This document shows positions 7,698 through 16,729 of a DNA stretch of 64,000 nt, piece by piece. The stretch comes from an uncultured Bdellovibrionales bacterium (lineage in GTDB: Bacteria > Bdellovibrionota > Bdellovibrionia > Bdellovibrionales > Bdellovibrionaceae). The stretch lies in assembly GCA_903926205.1 (NCBI GenBank), contig CAIYID010000031.1:124001-188000 (forward strand). The letters are read 5' to 3'. The position numbers were made by a program, and so were the translations under genes. The notes beneath the pieces were generated by a model, which worked only from the letters and a program-made list of their open reading frames with translations, made no database searches and was not told the origin of the DNA. The number at the start of each line of letters is the position of its first letter. The stretch's first letter is position 1.

Positions 7698-7835
7698 CCA
7701 ACTACTGATCCTCATTTGTAAAAAATTCTAGAAAAAATAAATTATCACCCTTGAAATCTAATACAAAGCCCAACGAACCCTCTTCTGTTCGGCCTAAATC
7801 TTGTATCTAGCTCATTTGGAAAAGTGGGGCATCAT

Positions 7836-9095
7836 ATGGAACTAACTGCAGACTCAAATCTAAGACCTCTGAAATTTTATGCACTTTCAAGCCTTGTTCA
7901 TGTCGTGCTTTTTTCTCTAGCTATTGTTGTCGGCGCACTTATGCCAAAGCCAGAAATCCCTCCCCTCACTGAAATCACAATTTTAGAGGGTGGCCTTCCC
8001 GCCATCGCAGTCGAAGCGGCAGGAAGCCTCAGTAAATCTGACGCTGCACAGGCTCCGCCAGCCTCTCGTGAAGAAATATCTGAAGCCAAAAAAGTAAGTC
8101 CAAATCCAGAAAAAGATGTCGTGATTATTCCAAAAAATAAAATGACCTCTACAAAAATTGCCAAAGCAAAACATCCAAAGAAAACTTTGGTGCCACATCA
8201 AGCAGCAGCTAAAGTAATCAAGTCAGTTAAGTCAAAAGCCTATTTTCAAGGACCAACTGTTCCTGTTTCGGAGGAGCTCGCTCCAGTTCTTGAAAGCGAA
8301 GATTTTGACCGAGTTTTAAAAGCAGACATGAACGTACCAATGAAACAACTTGATGAGAGCGATATTGCTGAAGACCTCGCCAAGGTTGATAAAGAACATT
8401 CTGCCAAAGTTGCTGCACTAAAAAAATCAATCGACGATGAAACCAATGGAGCGCTCACCGAAGAAGAAGAAAACTTAAAAACTATTCAAGCTGAAGCGGC
8501 TCAACGGGCCACTGTTATGGAAAGAAATGCAACTGCAATGAAAGCGGCAGATCAATCTCGCATTCAGCAAGCGCTGGCCTCAGAGAAAGCCTCCGCTCTT
8601 GCGGCCTCTCAAGCCGCGCGAGATGCCGCTGGTAAAGCCGCAGCAGCTCACCAAGCGGCACTAGCAAAAGCAGCTGGTGATAGAGCGGCTGCGAATCGGC
8701 TTGCGGCGGCACAAGCGGCCGCTGCGGAAGTTCACAATCGGCAGTTGGCCCTAGGGAACTCTTTAGGAGTCAACGCTCCCGTGAGAGAGCTTTCTGAAAT
8801 TAAACAATATCCTGGGAATATGCGTCCGATTTATGAAAACGAAGATCGCTTGGCTGGTCGGCAAGGTGAAGTTTCGTTTTTAGCCTATGTAACAAGTGAT
8901 GGAAAAATCTCTCAATTCAAGTTGGTGAAAAGCACCGGACATAGAACCCTTGATGCTCGTACTCTAAATGCAATTCACAATTGGAAATTCTATCCTGGTC
9001 AGGAAGGTTGGGTTGAAATCCCATTCCGCTGGGATCTCAAAGGCGGCCCTCAGGAATTGACGGCCACCTTGCGACGTAGTCTTAGTCAGAAATAA
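7836..9095 (+). CDS. TonB-family energy-transducing protein with long Ala-rich coiled coil
   Basis: TonB/TolA-type proteins span the periplasm and pass proton-motive force from inner-membrane motors to outer-membrane partners. The 419-residue product has an N-terminal membrane segment (about residues 14-33) that keeps the Ser-x3-His pair (Ser18, His22) used by TonB/TolA to contact ExbB/TolQ. A Lys/Pro/Ala region follows, then a TolA-like Ala/Glu-rich coiled coil (about 180-295), and a C-terminal TonB domain with YVTSDGKISQF and TGHRTLDARTLNAIHNWKF. I chose the ATG at 7836, six bases after GGGG, over the upstream GTG. No ExbB/ExbD or TolQ/TolR genes lie in the window, so the motor must be elsewhere. 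Whether it acts as TonB or TolA is open. Confidence 0.85.
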   Translation: MELTADSNLRPLKFYALSSLVHVVLFSLAIVVGALMPKPEIPPLTEITILEGGLPAIAVEAAGSLSKSDAAQAPPASREEISEAKKVSPNPEKDVVIIPKNKMTSTKIAKAKHPKKTLVPHQAAAKVIKSVKSKAYFQGPTVPVSEELAPVLESEDFDRVLKADMNVPMKQLDESDIAEDLAKVDKEHSAKVAALKKSIDDETNGALTEEEENLKTIQAEAAQRATVMERNATAMKAADQSRIQQALASEKASALAASQAARDAAGKAAAAHQAALAKAAGDRAAANRLAAAQAAAAEVHNRQLALGNSLGVNAPVRELSEIKQYPGNMRPIYENEDRLAGRQGEVSFLAYVTSDGKISQFKLVKSTGHRTLDARTLNAIHNWKFYPGQEGWVEIPFRWDLKGGPQELTATLRRSLSQK

Positions 9096-9151
9096 TATCA
9101 AAGTCGTCTGAAGGAAAAGTTTTTAAAAAACTCTTTCGAGCAGAAAGAAAA

Positions 9152-9280
9152 TCAATCTTTGAAAAGATCTTTTGCAGACTTAGTTGAACCCGTAGACTCA
9201 AGTTTATTTTTACGTTTTCTGCCTTGATTTTTATTTTTACGAAGTCTTTGAAGTTCTGTTTTTTTTGTTTTTGAAGCCAT
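9152..9280 (-). CDS. Small basic protein of unknown function
   Basis: A 42-residue Lys/Arg-rich peptide starts at an ATG at 9280, preceded by a strong CGAGGAGAG ribosome site. The product is predominantly hydrophilic, with KTKKTELQRLRKNKNQGRK in the first half, and ends KDLFKD. Size and charge suggest a nucleic-acid or ribosome-associated role, but that is only inference. It lies between the convergent TonB-like gene and the upstream outer-membrane protein gene on the same strand. The long N-terminal extension possible in this frame would include no ribosome site, so I use the short form. Confidence 0.6.
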   Translation of the reverse strand: MASKTKKTELQRLRKNKNQGRKRKNKLESTGSTKSAKDLFKD

Positions 9281-9344
9281 GATCTCTCCTCGTTTGATAC
9301 ACAAAACACTGCTCAGCGATATTTCTATTGCAGAGCAGAATGAA

Positions 9345-10175
9345 CTACCAAATAGGGATGGCCAAGTCAACAGCATGTCGATCAAGTTTATCTTGTTGAG
9401 GACTGCTTAGATATCCGTAGTGAAAGGCAAATTTGGGGCCCGCAAAGCCCACGCCAACTCCGTACTCGTCTATGTTCGTTTCCAGGGTCTTTCTCACTCC
9501 CATCCGAAAGAGCAACCACTGATTCCAATGACCTTCTAGACCGCCAGAAATAGCGGGCTCATTAAAAGAGTCATTGGAGGCGGTTTCCAGATCCAGACGA
9601 AAGCGAATCACTTTTTTATAATTGTAGTTAAGTCCTAAGCCAATTGCAGGGACCAATCGATAATCCATGGGAACTTCCGCATTAGTACCTAGTAAATTAT
9701 CTAAGACCAGAGCTAAGCCAATTTCAGAATTCAACGCGAAAATTGTACCCATCAATAAATTAGTTTGTCGATATTGAGTATTGAGAACAGAGTCTGTTTT
9801 ACTTCTCACCGTCATCCCAAAGGCTAAATTTTTCTTTATCAAATTCGCAAATTCTAATCGTAAATCTTGAGTCGTAAAATTTTGGTTGCGTAAAGATTTT
9901 CCATTTACTTGATTGTAAATAAATGCGGCAGGAACTACTGAATCTGGCATATTATCTGTCAATCCGACCGTAAATTCCTCTGTTCCTGACATCGTTGCAT
10001 AGTCGGAGGTAAAAAAGTAGCCGCGAGAAAATGGAATCGAAGCTGGATTTAGCACAGGAGATTCAGAGGGCTCCACTGTCGCACGACCTGAGCCCGCAGT
10101 TGCAGTGGAAATGGCGCCATATTGCGCTTGTGCTAAAGACGTTGCGAACATAATAAATAAAAATAGTTTTTGCAT
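9345..10175 (-). CDS. Predicted outer-membrane beta-barrel protein, unknown function
   Basis: The 276-residue product has a signal peptide (MQKLFLFIMFATSLAQA, cleavage near residue 17). The remainder alternates hydrophobic strands with short polar turns and ends in an aromatic residue (AIPIW), as outer-membrane barrels do. Features such as GSGRATVEPSESPVLNPAS near the mature N-terminus recall FadL/PorV-like proteins, but I cannot assign the family with certainty. It lies upstream of the small basic protein gene. A weak hairpin CTGCTC...GAGCAG (about 9310-9336) lies just after its stop. Confidence 0.7.
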   Translation of the reverse strand: MQKLFLFIMFATSLAQAQYGAISTATAGSGRATVEPSESPVLNPASIPFSRGYFFTSDYATMSGTEEFTVGLTDNMPDSVVPAAFIYNQVNGKSLRNQNFTTQDLRLEFANLIKKNLAFGMTVRSKTDSVLNTQYRQTNLLMGTIFALNSEIGLALVLDNLLGTNAEVPMDYRLVPAIGLGLNYNYKKVIRFRLDLETASNDSFNEPAISGGLEGHWNQWLLFRMGVRKTLETNIDEYGVGVGFAGPKFAFHYGYLSSPQQDKLDRHAVDLAIPIW

Positions 10176-10218
10176 AAGAAAAGGCTAACAGCTGAGTTTG
10201 ATCATTTGCAAAGTGAGA

Positions 10219-11925
10219 TTAGTGATAGCGCCAACAAAAGTTAACTTTTGCGGGGCATTCCGTCATTCCACTGCCACAAGTAGAGCCCGGAGTTCCATTG
10301 TACTGAATGTATTTTGTTTGATCATTATCACCTGAAGCATAACAGGAGCCCATCGCGGTTGTTGTGGCGGTTGGCACCGCACACATTGAACTCACATTCA
10401 CTTCCCATAAATTGGCCGGTAAAAATCGACGAATAATTCTTAACCGCTCAAGATTAACTGCAGACATGGCGGTTGGATCTTCTGGTGGACAAGGATGATA
10501 GGTTCCCCCGTCATAACCATTGGCCCCCATCATTAGGTTGACGGTCGGGGTCGATGGGATATTTGTGTTATATGTGGGACCTGGGCTTGTGGCCGGAGCG
10601 GTCATCGTCGCTGTCGGATGTTGTGCATTATAAGCCGCAACACCATCATTTTTAAAAACATTATAATCAACTTCTAAGTTGTACATAAAATAAGGAATTC
10701 CATTTGTTGTTGGCACAATGGCAAGATTTCCATCTTGGAAATAGTTCTCTTGCAAACTTGGGTTAGCTCGTCCCAAGGTATTCACATCCAAAGGATGTAC
10801 AGCATTCCCAGAAACAAATGGAGCTGTTACGGGAGTTCCAAGGAGTGAAGTCAAAAATGTACTTTGGGCATTGAGAGTGGCTGTTTTTACTGTCCAATAT
10901 TTTCGATCAATATCTCGCACCACAGTCAGCGCAAAACATTCCCATTGTTGATTGTTTTGCGTGGTTAAATTGATGGGATTAACTCCGGTGGAAGGATCAA
11001 GATCCCACTCATAAATATTGGCAACCGATGGATCATTATAATTAAACGCAAAGGTGTATCCTAAGCCAAAAAGTCGTCCAATCACTGAGCCATCCGGTCC
11101 TTGAAGGTTCTGAGTGATTCCTGAGGCATCCGTTGAGGTCGTCGGCGCAAAGCCTGCAAAAACATATTCATTCATCAGATTTGTTCTAAAATTAGACTCA
11201 TCAATAATTGACTGTCCCCAATTTAAAGAGCCAATGATTGCGTTCGAACCATTTGGTAGTGCCGGAAAATAACCCATCGGTGTTGTGCCGGACCCAGCAA
11301 TTTGATTCGCATTCACAAGAGAAGATACCAATGTTGTATTTGATAATGCCGTTAGCATCGTCGTCGCCAAGGCCGTCCACGAAACAGAGTAGGTGGTTCG
11401 GTACTGATTAATCAAAGCGACAACCGGCTGAGAATTGACAGTGTAAGGAGAGGTGCCAAGATAATTAGCAAGCATCTGAGAGGTAGGATTGGGGTTCACT
11501 GATCTCATGTAATTCATAGCAAATTGCGTAAAACTCAATCCACCAATACTATCGACTGTTTTTCCTGTTGAGGTTGGATCAATAAAATTATTTGCCGCTG
11601 AATTATCGAAGGAACCAAAGCGCAGTCGATAAAATGGATTTCCCAGTGGATCACCCATCGTTGAGTTGGTCGCCCCAGCCATTGGACATGACATGTAGGA
11701 AACCTCATTGAGTGAGAGACCAATAGGAATTGGTTTACTCGCGAGCAAGCTATTAGCTTTGCCGGCACCTATTGAGGCCAAGCCTCCGCTACTTGCTTTG
11801 CTACAATTCTGAAAAGAAGAAAGACCCACCGCTCCTGCAAGAACAAGCAAAAGTAATTTGAAAGACATCGGCCAGCGACCGGCAGATTTCTTTATGAAAA
11901 ATTGACGCCATTGGCGAAAATTCAT
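10219..11925 (-). CDS. Large putative lipoprotein, unknown function
   Basis: I do not recognise this 568-residue protein. A basic N-region (residues 1-22) is followed by a hydrophobic stretch (LLLLVLAGAVGL) and the lipobox-like SFQNC, placing the lipidated Cys near residue 42. The rest is Asn/Thr/Ser/Pro-rich, as in other exported proteins of this group, with several C-terminal cysteines (about 490-565) that may form disulphides. I kept the ATG at 11925 because GGGGGAG lies just upstream. The internal ATG directly before the hydrophobic stretch has no ribosome site. It is divergent from galU; the next gene on its strand begins 43 bases after its stop. Confidence 0.72.
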   Translation of the reverse strand: MNFRQWRQFFIKKSAGRWPMSFKLLLLVLAGAVGLSSFQNCSKASSGGLASIGAGKANSLLASKPIPIGLSLNEVSYMSCPMAGATNSTMGDPLGNPFYRLRFGSFDNSAANNFIDPTSTGKTVDSIGGLSFTQFAMNYMRSVNPNPTSQMLANYLGTSPYTVNSQPVVALINQYRTTYSVSWTALATTMLTALSNTTLVSSLVNANQIAGSGTTPMGYFPALPNGSNAIIGSLNWGQSIIDESNFRTNLMNEYVFAGFAPTTSTDASGITQNLQGPDGSVIGRLFGLGYTFAFNYNDPSVANIYEWDLDPSTGVNPINLTTQNNQQWECFALTVVRDIDRKYWTVKTATLNAQSTFLTSLLGTPVTAPFVSGNAVHPLDVNTLGRANPSLQENYFQDGNLAIVPTTNGIPYFMYNLEVDYNVFKNDGVAAYNAQHPTATMTAPATSPGPTYNTNIPSTPTVNLMMGANGYDGGTYHPCPPEDPTAMSAVNLERLRIIRRFLPANLWEVNVSSMCAVPTATTTAMGSCYASGDNDQTKYIQYNGTPGSTCGSGMTECPAKVNFCWRYH

Positions 11926-12057
11926 TTCTCCCCCAAAGTCATTGTAGCACAGGACTCCCTATATCATCGGCAGATTTAGAGAAAATATCGAGTGATCGTC
12001 TCAAAATAAGACAGAAATTATTTGCCACTCATGGCTCAGAATGAGAAAAATTCACCC

Positions 12058-12963
12058 ATGTCTAAAGTAAAAAAAGCCATTATTCCCGCCGCAGGTCTAG
12101 GAACTCGTTTTTTACCAGCTACTAAAACTGTTCCGAAAGAAATGCTCACCATTGTTGATGCTCCAATCATTTTCTACGTCGTCGAAGAAGCTCTCAATGC
12201 AGGCATCGAAGATATCATTTTAATTCAAGGGCGTGGCAAGTCAGCCATCGAAGATTTTTTTGATACGTCTTATGAGCTGGAAGATAAACTTGCCAAAGAT
12301 GGTAAGTTTCAATTGCTAGAACGCTTGAAACGAATTCGCGATATGGTCAATATTATTAGTATTCGTCAAAAGCAGCCTCTTGGCCTGGGCCATGCAGTTC
12401 TTTGTGGCCAAACGATCATTGGAAATTCTCCTTTTGCTGTATTACTAGGTGATGAAATCATGGTGCCCAACAGTGGTGGACCAAATACAACCGCTCAACT
12501 CTGTCGCCTCCATGAAGAACTAAACTCTTCAGTCGTGGCCGTCATGGAAGTTCCTCCCTCTGACGTTTCAAAATACGGAATCGCAGATGTCGTGCCATAC
12601 CGCGATGGTGTTTTTAAAGTGCAGTCTTTTGTAGAAAAACCCTCCAAAGAGCTTTCGCCAAGCCGCTGGGCTTTGCCTGGAAGATATGTTTTTGAGTCAA
12701 AGATATTTGAAGAACTAAAAAAAGGAAAACCAGGTGCTCTAGGGGAAATTCAGCTCACTGATTCCATGAACTCTCTTACGCAAAAACAAAATTTTTATGC
12801 TTCCACTTTTTCAGCTCAACGATTTGATGCTGGAGATAAATTTGGTTATTTGCGCGCCAATGTTGAGCTGGGTTTGATGAATTCTGAATTACGAAAAGAA
12901 TTTTCAAAATATCTCATCGAAGTGGGTCAACGCCTTCAAAAAGAAACAGGAAATCATTCATGA
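12058..12963 (+). CDS. galU: UTP-glucose-1-phosphate uridylyltransferase
   Basis: GalU makes UDP-glucose from UTP and glucose-1-phosphate, feeding polysaccharide and LPS synthesis. The 301-residue product opens with the nucleotide-binding PAAGLGTRFLPATK and keeps the family's PKEML, QPLGLGHAVLC, LLGDE and EKP motifs. I start at the ATG at 12058, where the GalU core begins. An in-frame ATG at 12031 and a TTG at 12022 would add 9-12 residues. None has a strong ribosome site, so the exact start is uncertain. The stop overlaps the start of the next gene (ATGA), suggesting translational coupling into the galU-12960-priA run. Confidence 0.95.
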   Translation: MSKVKKAIIPAAGLGTRFLPATKTVPKEMLTIVDAPIIFYVVEEALNAGIEDIILIQGRGKSAIEDFFDTSYELEDKLAKDGKFQLLERLKRIRDMVNIISIRQKQPLGLGHAVLCGQTIIGNSPFAVLLGDEIMVPNSGGPNTTAQLCRLHEELNSSVVAVMEVPPSDVSKYGIADVVPYRDGVFKVQSFVEKPSKELSPSRWALPGRYVFESKIFEELKKGKPGALGEIQLTDSMNSLTQKQNFYASTFSAQRFDAGDKFGYLRANVELGLMNSELRKEFSKYLIEVGQRLQKETGNHS

Positions 12964-13799
12964 TTTTTTTACGGCTTTTTCTTCCACTTCTGAGTTCGGC
13001 TTTTATTTTAAAACCAACGACCTTGATTCAAAAAATGATTGAAAATAGTGGCGGCGGTGTCTATCAAATTGAACAAGAAGTCCAATTTCCGTCCTTCAAT
13101 CCTTCCATGCAAGAAACCCTCACTCTGAAAGAAACTTGGCAAATTGAAGGTGAAAATAAATTACGCCTTACTGTCAACGGTACAAAAGATTTGGCGAGTA
13201 AAATTCATTGGGTCTTTATCTACGATAATGGTCAGCGCTTTTTTCAAGGACGCGAGGGCCGAATCACACAATCCCTTGGCGATGATTTTATAGAAAAATA
13301 TTTTCACTTTCGAAAAGCCGATCACTTTCAAGCAACTCTTGTAAGAATGAAAATTGTGCCCGCCTCTTTATTTACAAAAAAACAATTCAAATTGGGCAAA
13401 GAGCCCGACGTGGTCTCCGATCCTCATCTTCGATTAACGCGAATCGGCGGCGTCATTGCTTATGGCCTTGGGCTTGCGACTGATGCAGACGCGGAGCCAA
13501 CTCCGGCTTTTTATATTGAGCAAGATCAGTTTGTCATTCGAAAATTTCGTTTACCCTCCCAGGTCGAAGTTAATGCTGAGAATTTTTCTACTTTCACCAA
13601 GGGCCTTAATTTTCCTCGGCACCGATCCATTCGGTGGGGTGATCAAATGGACAAACTTGTCACGATTCAAACAATTCGAGTGCAATCTAAACCAGAAAAA
13701 ACTTTATCAATGACCTTGGAGCCCAGCACTTCCTTGGAAGTTCCTGAGCTCGGCACTTCTAAAAGTCTCGTGGAGGAGTTCTACAAGAGGTTCCGATGA
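12960..13799 (+). CDS. Exported protein of unknown function
   Basis: The 279-residue product begins with a hydrophobic segment (residues 2-17) that could be a signal peptide or anchor. The rest is beta-rich and hydrophilic, with repeated patterns such as ETWQIEGENKLRLTV and WVFIYDNGQRFF. These loosely recall proteins of the LolA/outer-membrane lipoprotein-sorting fold, but I cannot assign it. It overlaps galU upstream and priA downstream, each by four bases (ATGA), so it is expressed as part of that unit. Neither neighbour explains its role. Confidence 0.72.
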   Translation: MIFLRLFLPLLSSAFILKPTTLIQKMIENSGGGVYQIEQEVQFPSFNPSMQETLTLKETWQIEGENKLRLTVNGTKDLASKIHWVFIYDNGQRFFQGREGRITQSLGDDFIEKYFHFRKADHFQATLVRMKIVPASLFTKKQFKLGKEPDVVSDPHLRLTRIGGVIAYGLGLATDADAEPTPAFYIEQDQFVIRKFRLPSQVEVNAENFSTFTKGLNFPRHRSIRWGDQMDKLVTIQTIRVQSKPEKTLSMTLEPSTSLEVPELGTSKSLVEEFYKRFR

Positions 13800-15829
13800 G
13801 CCGCTTTTGGAGCGTAGCAGTTGATGCGCCAATAGATGAGGCTCTTACTTATCTTGCCCCGCCCTCTTTTGAAGGTCTTCTTCGGCGAGGACAAGCGGTC
13901 GACGTTCCTTTAGGAAAAAGAATCGCTCGAGGTGTTTTGCTCGGTCCTAAAACTGAGGCGCCGAGTTTTTCTTTAAAAGAAATTACAAAAATAATTGATG
14001 AATACCCCTTGCTGCCGGAGCCTTTTTTAAAATGGCTGGAGTGGGTCGCTCAATACTATTTTCATCCTGTTGGTTCAGTGACAAGCCTTGCCTTTCCTCC
14101 CTTAAAAAAAATGATAGCTCCGCGGGCTTCCAAGCGAGCGGCCGTCATTAAGGCCTCTGGCCCTAGTCAAGCCCCCGTCTTGACAGCAGAACAACGAAAA
14201 ACTGTTGATGGAGTTTTAGCTCATAAAGGTTTTTCGACACATTTAGTTTTCGGTGTGACGGGCTCAGGGAAAACCGAAATCTATATGCACCTGTTGCAGG
14301 AAATTTTAGCCAAAGGTCAACGCGGATTGGTTTTGGTGCCAGAAATTTCTCTCACGCCCCAACTAATTCAAAGATTTGCAGCTCGATTTGGGGATCAAAT
14401 TGCCGTGCTTCATAGCCAACTTACTCCTCGCGAGCGAACAAATCAGTGGTGGGAAATTGTCGACGGGAAAAAAAATATTTTGATCGGTGCACGCTCGGCT
14501 CTTTTTTGTCCAATTGATAATTTGGGGATGGTGATTGTCGATGAAGAGCACGAACCTAGTTTTAAACAAGAAGAAAAGTTGAAGTATCACGGACGCGATT
14601 GTGCTGTGATGTTAGGAAAGTTTTTTCAATGTCCGGTCGTGCTTGGCTCAGCAACTCCCAGTTTGGAGTCGTGGAAAAACTCACAAGAGGGACGCTATCA
14701 CTTGCATCGTTTATTCGAACGCGTGGAGGGTCGCTCGCTCCCAAATATAGAAATCATCGACATGCGTGAACTTAAACAACAGCGTTCTCTTTCAGAAGTT
14801 AAGTCAGATTTACCCTCCTGGCTAAGCCCTCAACTCTTTTCGGCCATGAAAGAAAATCTCGACCGTAAAAAACAAGTCGCTTTGTTTCTGAATCGACGAG
14901 GCATGGCGCCAATGGTGCTTTGCCCTGATTGTGGTTACATCCATGAGTGTCCTAATTGCGATATCTCTCTGACTCTTCACGGCTCTTCTCATTTGGTTTG
15001 TCACTATTGCGATTACCATGAAAACTTTAAAGAACTGTGTCCTGATTGCAAGCAAGGAGTTATGACTCCGCTTGGCCTTGGCACGGAAATGCTTGAGCAG
15101 GAAATCGCAAAACTTTTTCCTGCGGCACGAATTGCTCGTGCGGATCGTGATGAAATTACGTCTCGTGCAGACTTAGAAGACCTTATTGAAAGAATGGAGA
15201 CCGGTGAAATTGATATTTTGATTGGAACTCAAATGATCGCCAAAGGTTTGGATTTTACTCAGCTTAATTTGGTCGGTTTGGTCCTCGCAGATGTTGGCTT
15301 TAACATTCCTGATTTCCGTTCGCCTGAACGAAGTTTTCAATTAGTGACTCAAGTGAGTGGGCGAGCCGGCCGTCATGTGAAGATCGACGAAGAGCCCGGA
15401 CGTGTTATTGTACAGACCTATAATCCTTCGCATCCCAGCTTAGTTTTTTCGCAACAAAATGATTTCGTCGGCTTTGCTCAGCAAGAACTCGTACACCGAG
15501 AGGCTCTTCTTTACCCACCTTTTGGCCGTTTGATTTCCTTGCGACTACAAGGAACTGATCTAGAAAAAGTCCAGGCGACGTCCCAGCAAATTGCTGAAAT
15601 GGCCACTCAGCTTAAGGAAAAATTTCTGTCTTATGAAAAAATTGAGGTCCTTGGTCCAGCGCAAGCTCCTCTTAGCCGTGTTCGGGGAAAATTTCGCTAC
15701 CACTTACTACTCAAAGGTCCTGAAATGAAAGACCTTAACAAGCTTTGCAGGCACCTGCTGGGGAACGAAAAACTTTTTCCTTCGGGCGTTCGCATTTTTG
15801 CCGATGTTGACCCGCTGAATCTTCTTTAA
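13796..15829 (+). CDS. priA: Primosomal protein N', replication restart helicase PriA
   Basis: PriA recognises stalled forks and reloads the replisome. The 677-residue protein has the N-terminal DNA-binding domain, Walker A GVTGSGKTE near residue 155, the DEEH helicase box (VDEEHEPSF), and the zinc-binding insert with CPDC, CPNC, CHYC and CPDC pairs around residues 380-420. The helicase C-terminal motifs GTQMIAKGLDF and QVSGRAGR follow. Length is slightly below E. coli PriA (732). The ATG overlaps the previous gene's TGA, so it is probably translationally coupled. A zinc-ribbon protein gene follows 13 bases downstream. Confidence 0.97.
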   Translation: MSRFWSVAVDAPIDEALTYLAPPSFEGLLRRGQAVDVPLGKRIARGVLLGPKTEAPSFSLKEITKIIDEYPLLPEPFLKWLEWVAQYYFHPVGSVTSLAFPPLKKMIAPRASKRAAVIKASGPSQAPVLTAEQRKTVDGVLAHKGFSTHLVFGVTGSGKTEIYMHLLQEILAKGQRGLVLVPEISLTPQLIQRFAARFGDQIAVLHSQLTPRERTNQWWEIVDGKKNILIGARSALFCPIDNLGMVIVDEEHEPSFKQEEKLKYHGRDCAVMLGKFFQCPVVLGSATPSLESWKNSQEGRYHLHRLFERVEGRSLPNIEIIDMRELKQQRSLSEVKSDLPSWLSPQLFSAMKENLDRKKQVALFLNRRGMAPMVLCPDCGYIHECPNCDISLTLHGSSHLVCHYCDYHENFKELCPDCKQGVMTPLGLGTEMLEQEIAKLFPAARIARADRDEITSRADLEDLIERMETGEIDILIGTQMIAKGLDFTQLNLVGLVLADVGFNIPDFRSPERSFQLVTQVSGRAGRHVKIDEEPGRVIVQTYNPSHPSLVFSQQNDFVGFAQQELVHREALLYPPFGRLISLRLQGTDLEKVQATSQQIAEMATQLKEKFLSYEKIEVLGPAQAPLSRVRGKFRYHLLLKGPEMKDLNKLCRHLLGNEKLFPSGVRIFADVDPLNLL

Positions 15830-15842
15830 CAAAATAAGTTCT

Positions 15843-16685
15843 ATGAGCGAAATGCAATGTCCGCGTTGTGGAAAGAATGCCGCCGGACTTCAAAACATAG
15901 ACAGCCCACTTACGACCAAGCTTCGTGAGTATGGTAACACTGAAAAACTTCCTGAGCAGGTTTGTTTGAATTGCTACACGCAACTATCAGAATCTGTAGG
16001 AAAAGGTTCTTTTCGTAATAGCGTTGGCAAAGCCAGAGAGCAACGTAAGTTAACCTTGTGGAAAAGTCGTGTGAATTTAATCAAAGCCGCTCGCTCTCAC
16101 ATGAATAGCAAAGCTTTTTCAGATGCTGCTGTTCAATATGAAAAATACATTAAAGTTTTAGAAATGGTTTTTGATGTAAAGCCCGGCGAGTTAACACCAG
16201 AACACTTCAAAGACTCTGCTCGGACACAAGAACTCACTGTGGTCGCCGGAGTCTATTGGGATCTTTTGCGCATCTACGATACCAATGAAAAATATGGTGA
16301 TCGTATGAAAATGGCGGCCGTCAAATTAAGTTCCTTTTTACGCTACACTCCTGTCTTTCCTGATATCGTTCGCAAAGGAGAAGCTTTTGCAAAATCCGCA
16401 AATAATCCTTCCATCGTAAGACTTTTTTTAAAGAGCGCGAAAGAATCAAAGGGTCGTTGTTTTATCGCGACCGCCGCTTTTTCTTCTTGTTACGCACCTG
16501 AAGTGATTATTCTTCAAGAATGGCGTGATCATGTGCTTTTACAATCCCGAGCAGGGCGTGCTTTTGTGCGCTTATATTATGCAGTTTCACCGCCTATTGC
16601 CGGCTTGATTGACTTCATGCCCATGCTTAAGGCACCAGTCCGAGCGATTTTGCGCTTGTTGATAGATCGCGCTATCCGTCATTGA
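15843..16685 (+). CDS. Zinc-ribbon protein with CFIATAA domain, unknown function
   Basis: The 280-residue protein has an N-terminal four-cysteine zinc ribbon (Cys6, Cys9, Cys41, Cys44), a helical middle (about residues 70-200, with tetratricopeptide-like spacing) and a C-terminal segment with CFIATAAFSS and EVIILQEWRDHVL. That segment is the CFIATAA-type domain seen at the end of many otherwise unrelated bacterial proteins. A final hydrophobic stretch (about 250-275) may touch the membrane. The domain's function is not known to me. It follows priA by 13 bases and overlaps or abuts the next frame, so it is likely co-transcribed with priA. Confidence 0.75.
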   Translation: MSEMQCPRCGKNAAGLQNIDSPLTTKLREYGNTEKLPEQVCLNCYTQLSESVGKGSFRNSVGKAREQRKLTLWKSRVNLIKAARSHMNSKAFSDAAVQYEKYIKVLEMVFDVKPGELTPEHFKDSARTQELTVVAGVYWDLLRIYDTNEKYGDRMKMAAVKLSSFLRYTPVFPDIVRKGEAFAKSANNPSIVRLFLKSAKESKGRCFIATAAFSSCYAPEVIILQEWRDHVLLQSRAGRAFVRLYYAVSPPIAGLIDFMPMLKAPVRAILRLLIDRAIRH

Positions 16686-16729
16686 GCTTTGCTCTTGCAA
16701 TCAAGTCCAGGTCTTGGAACTCTTTTTCT

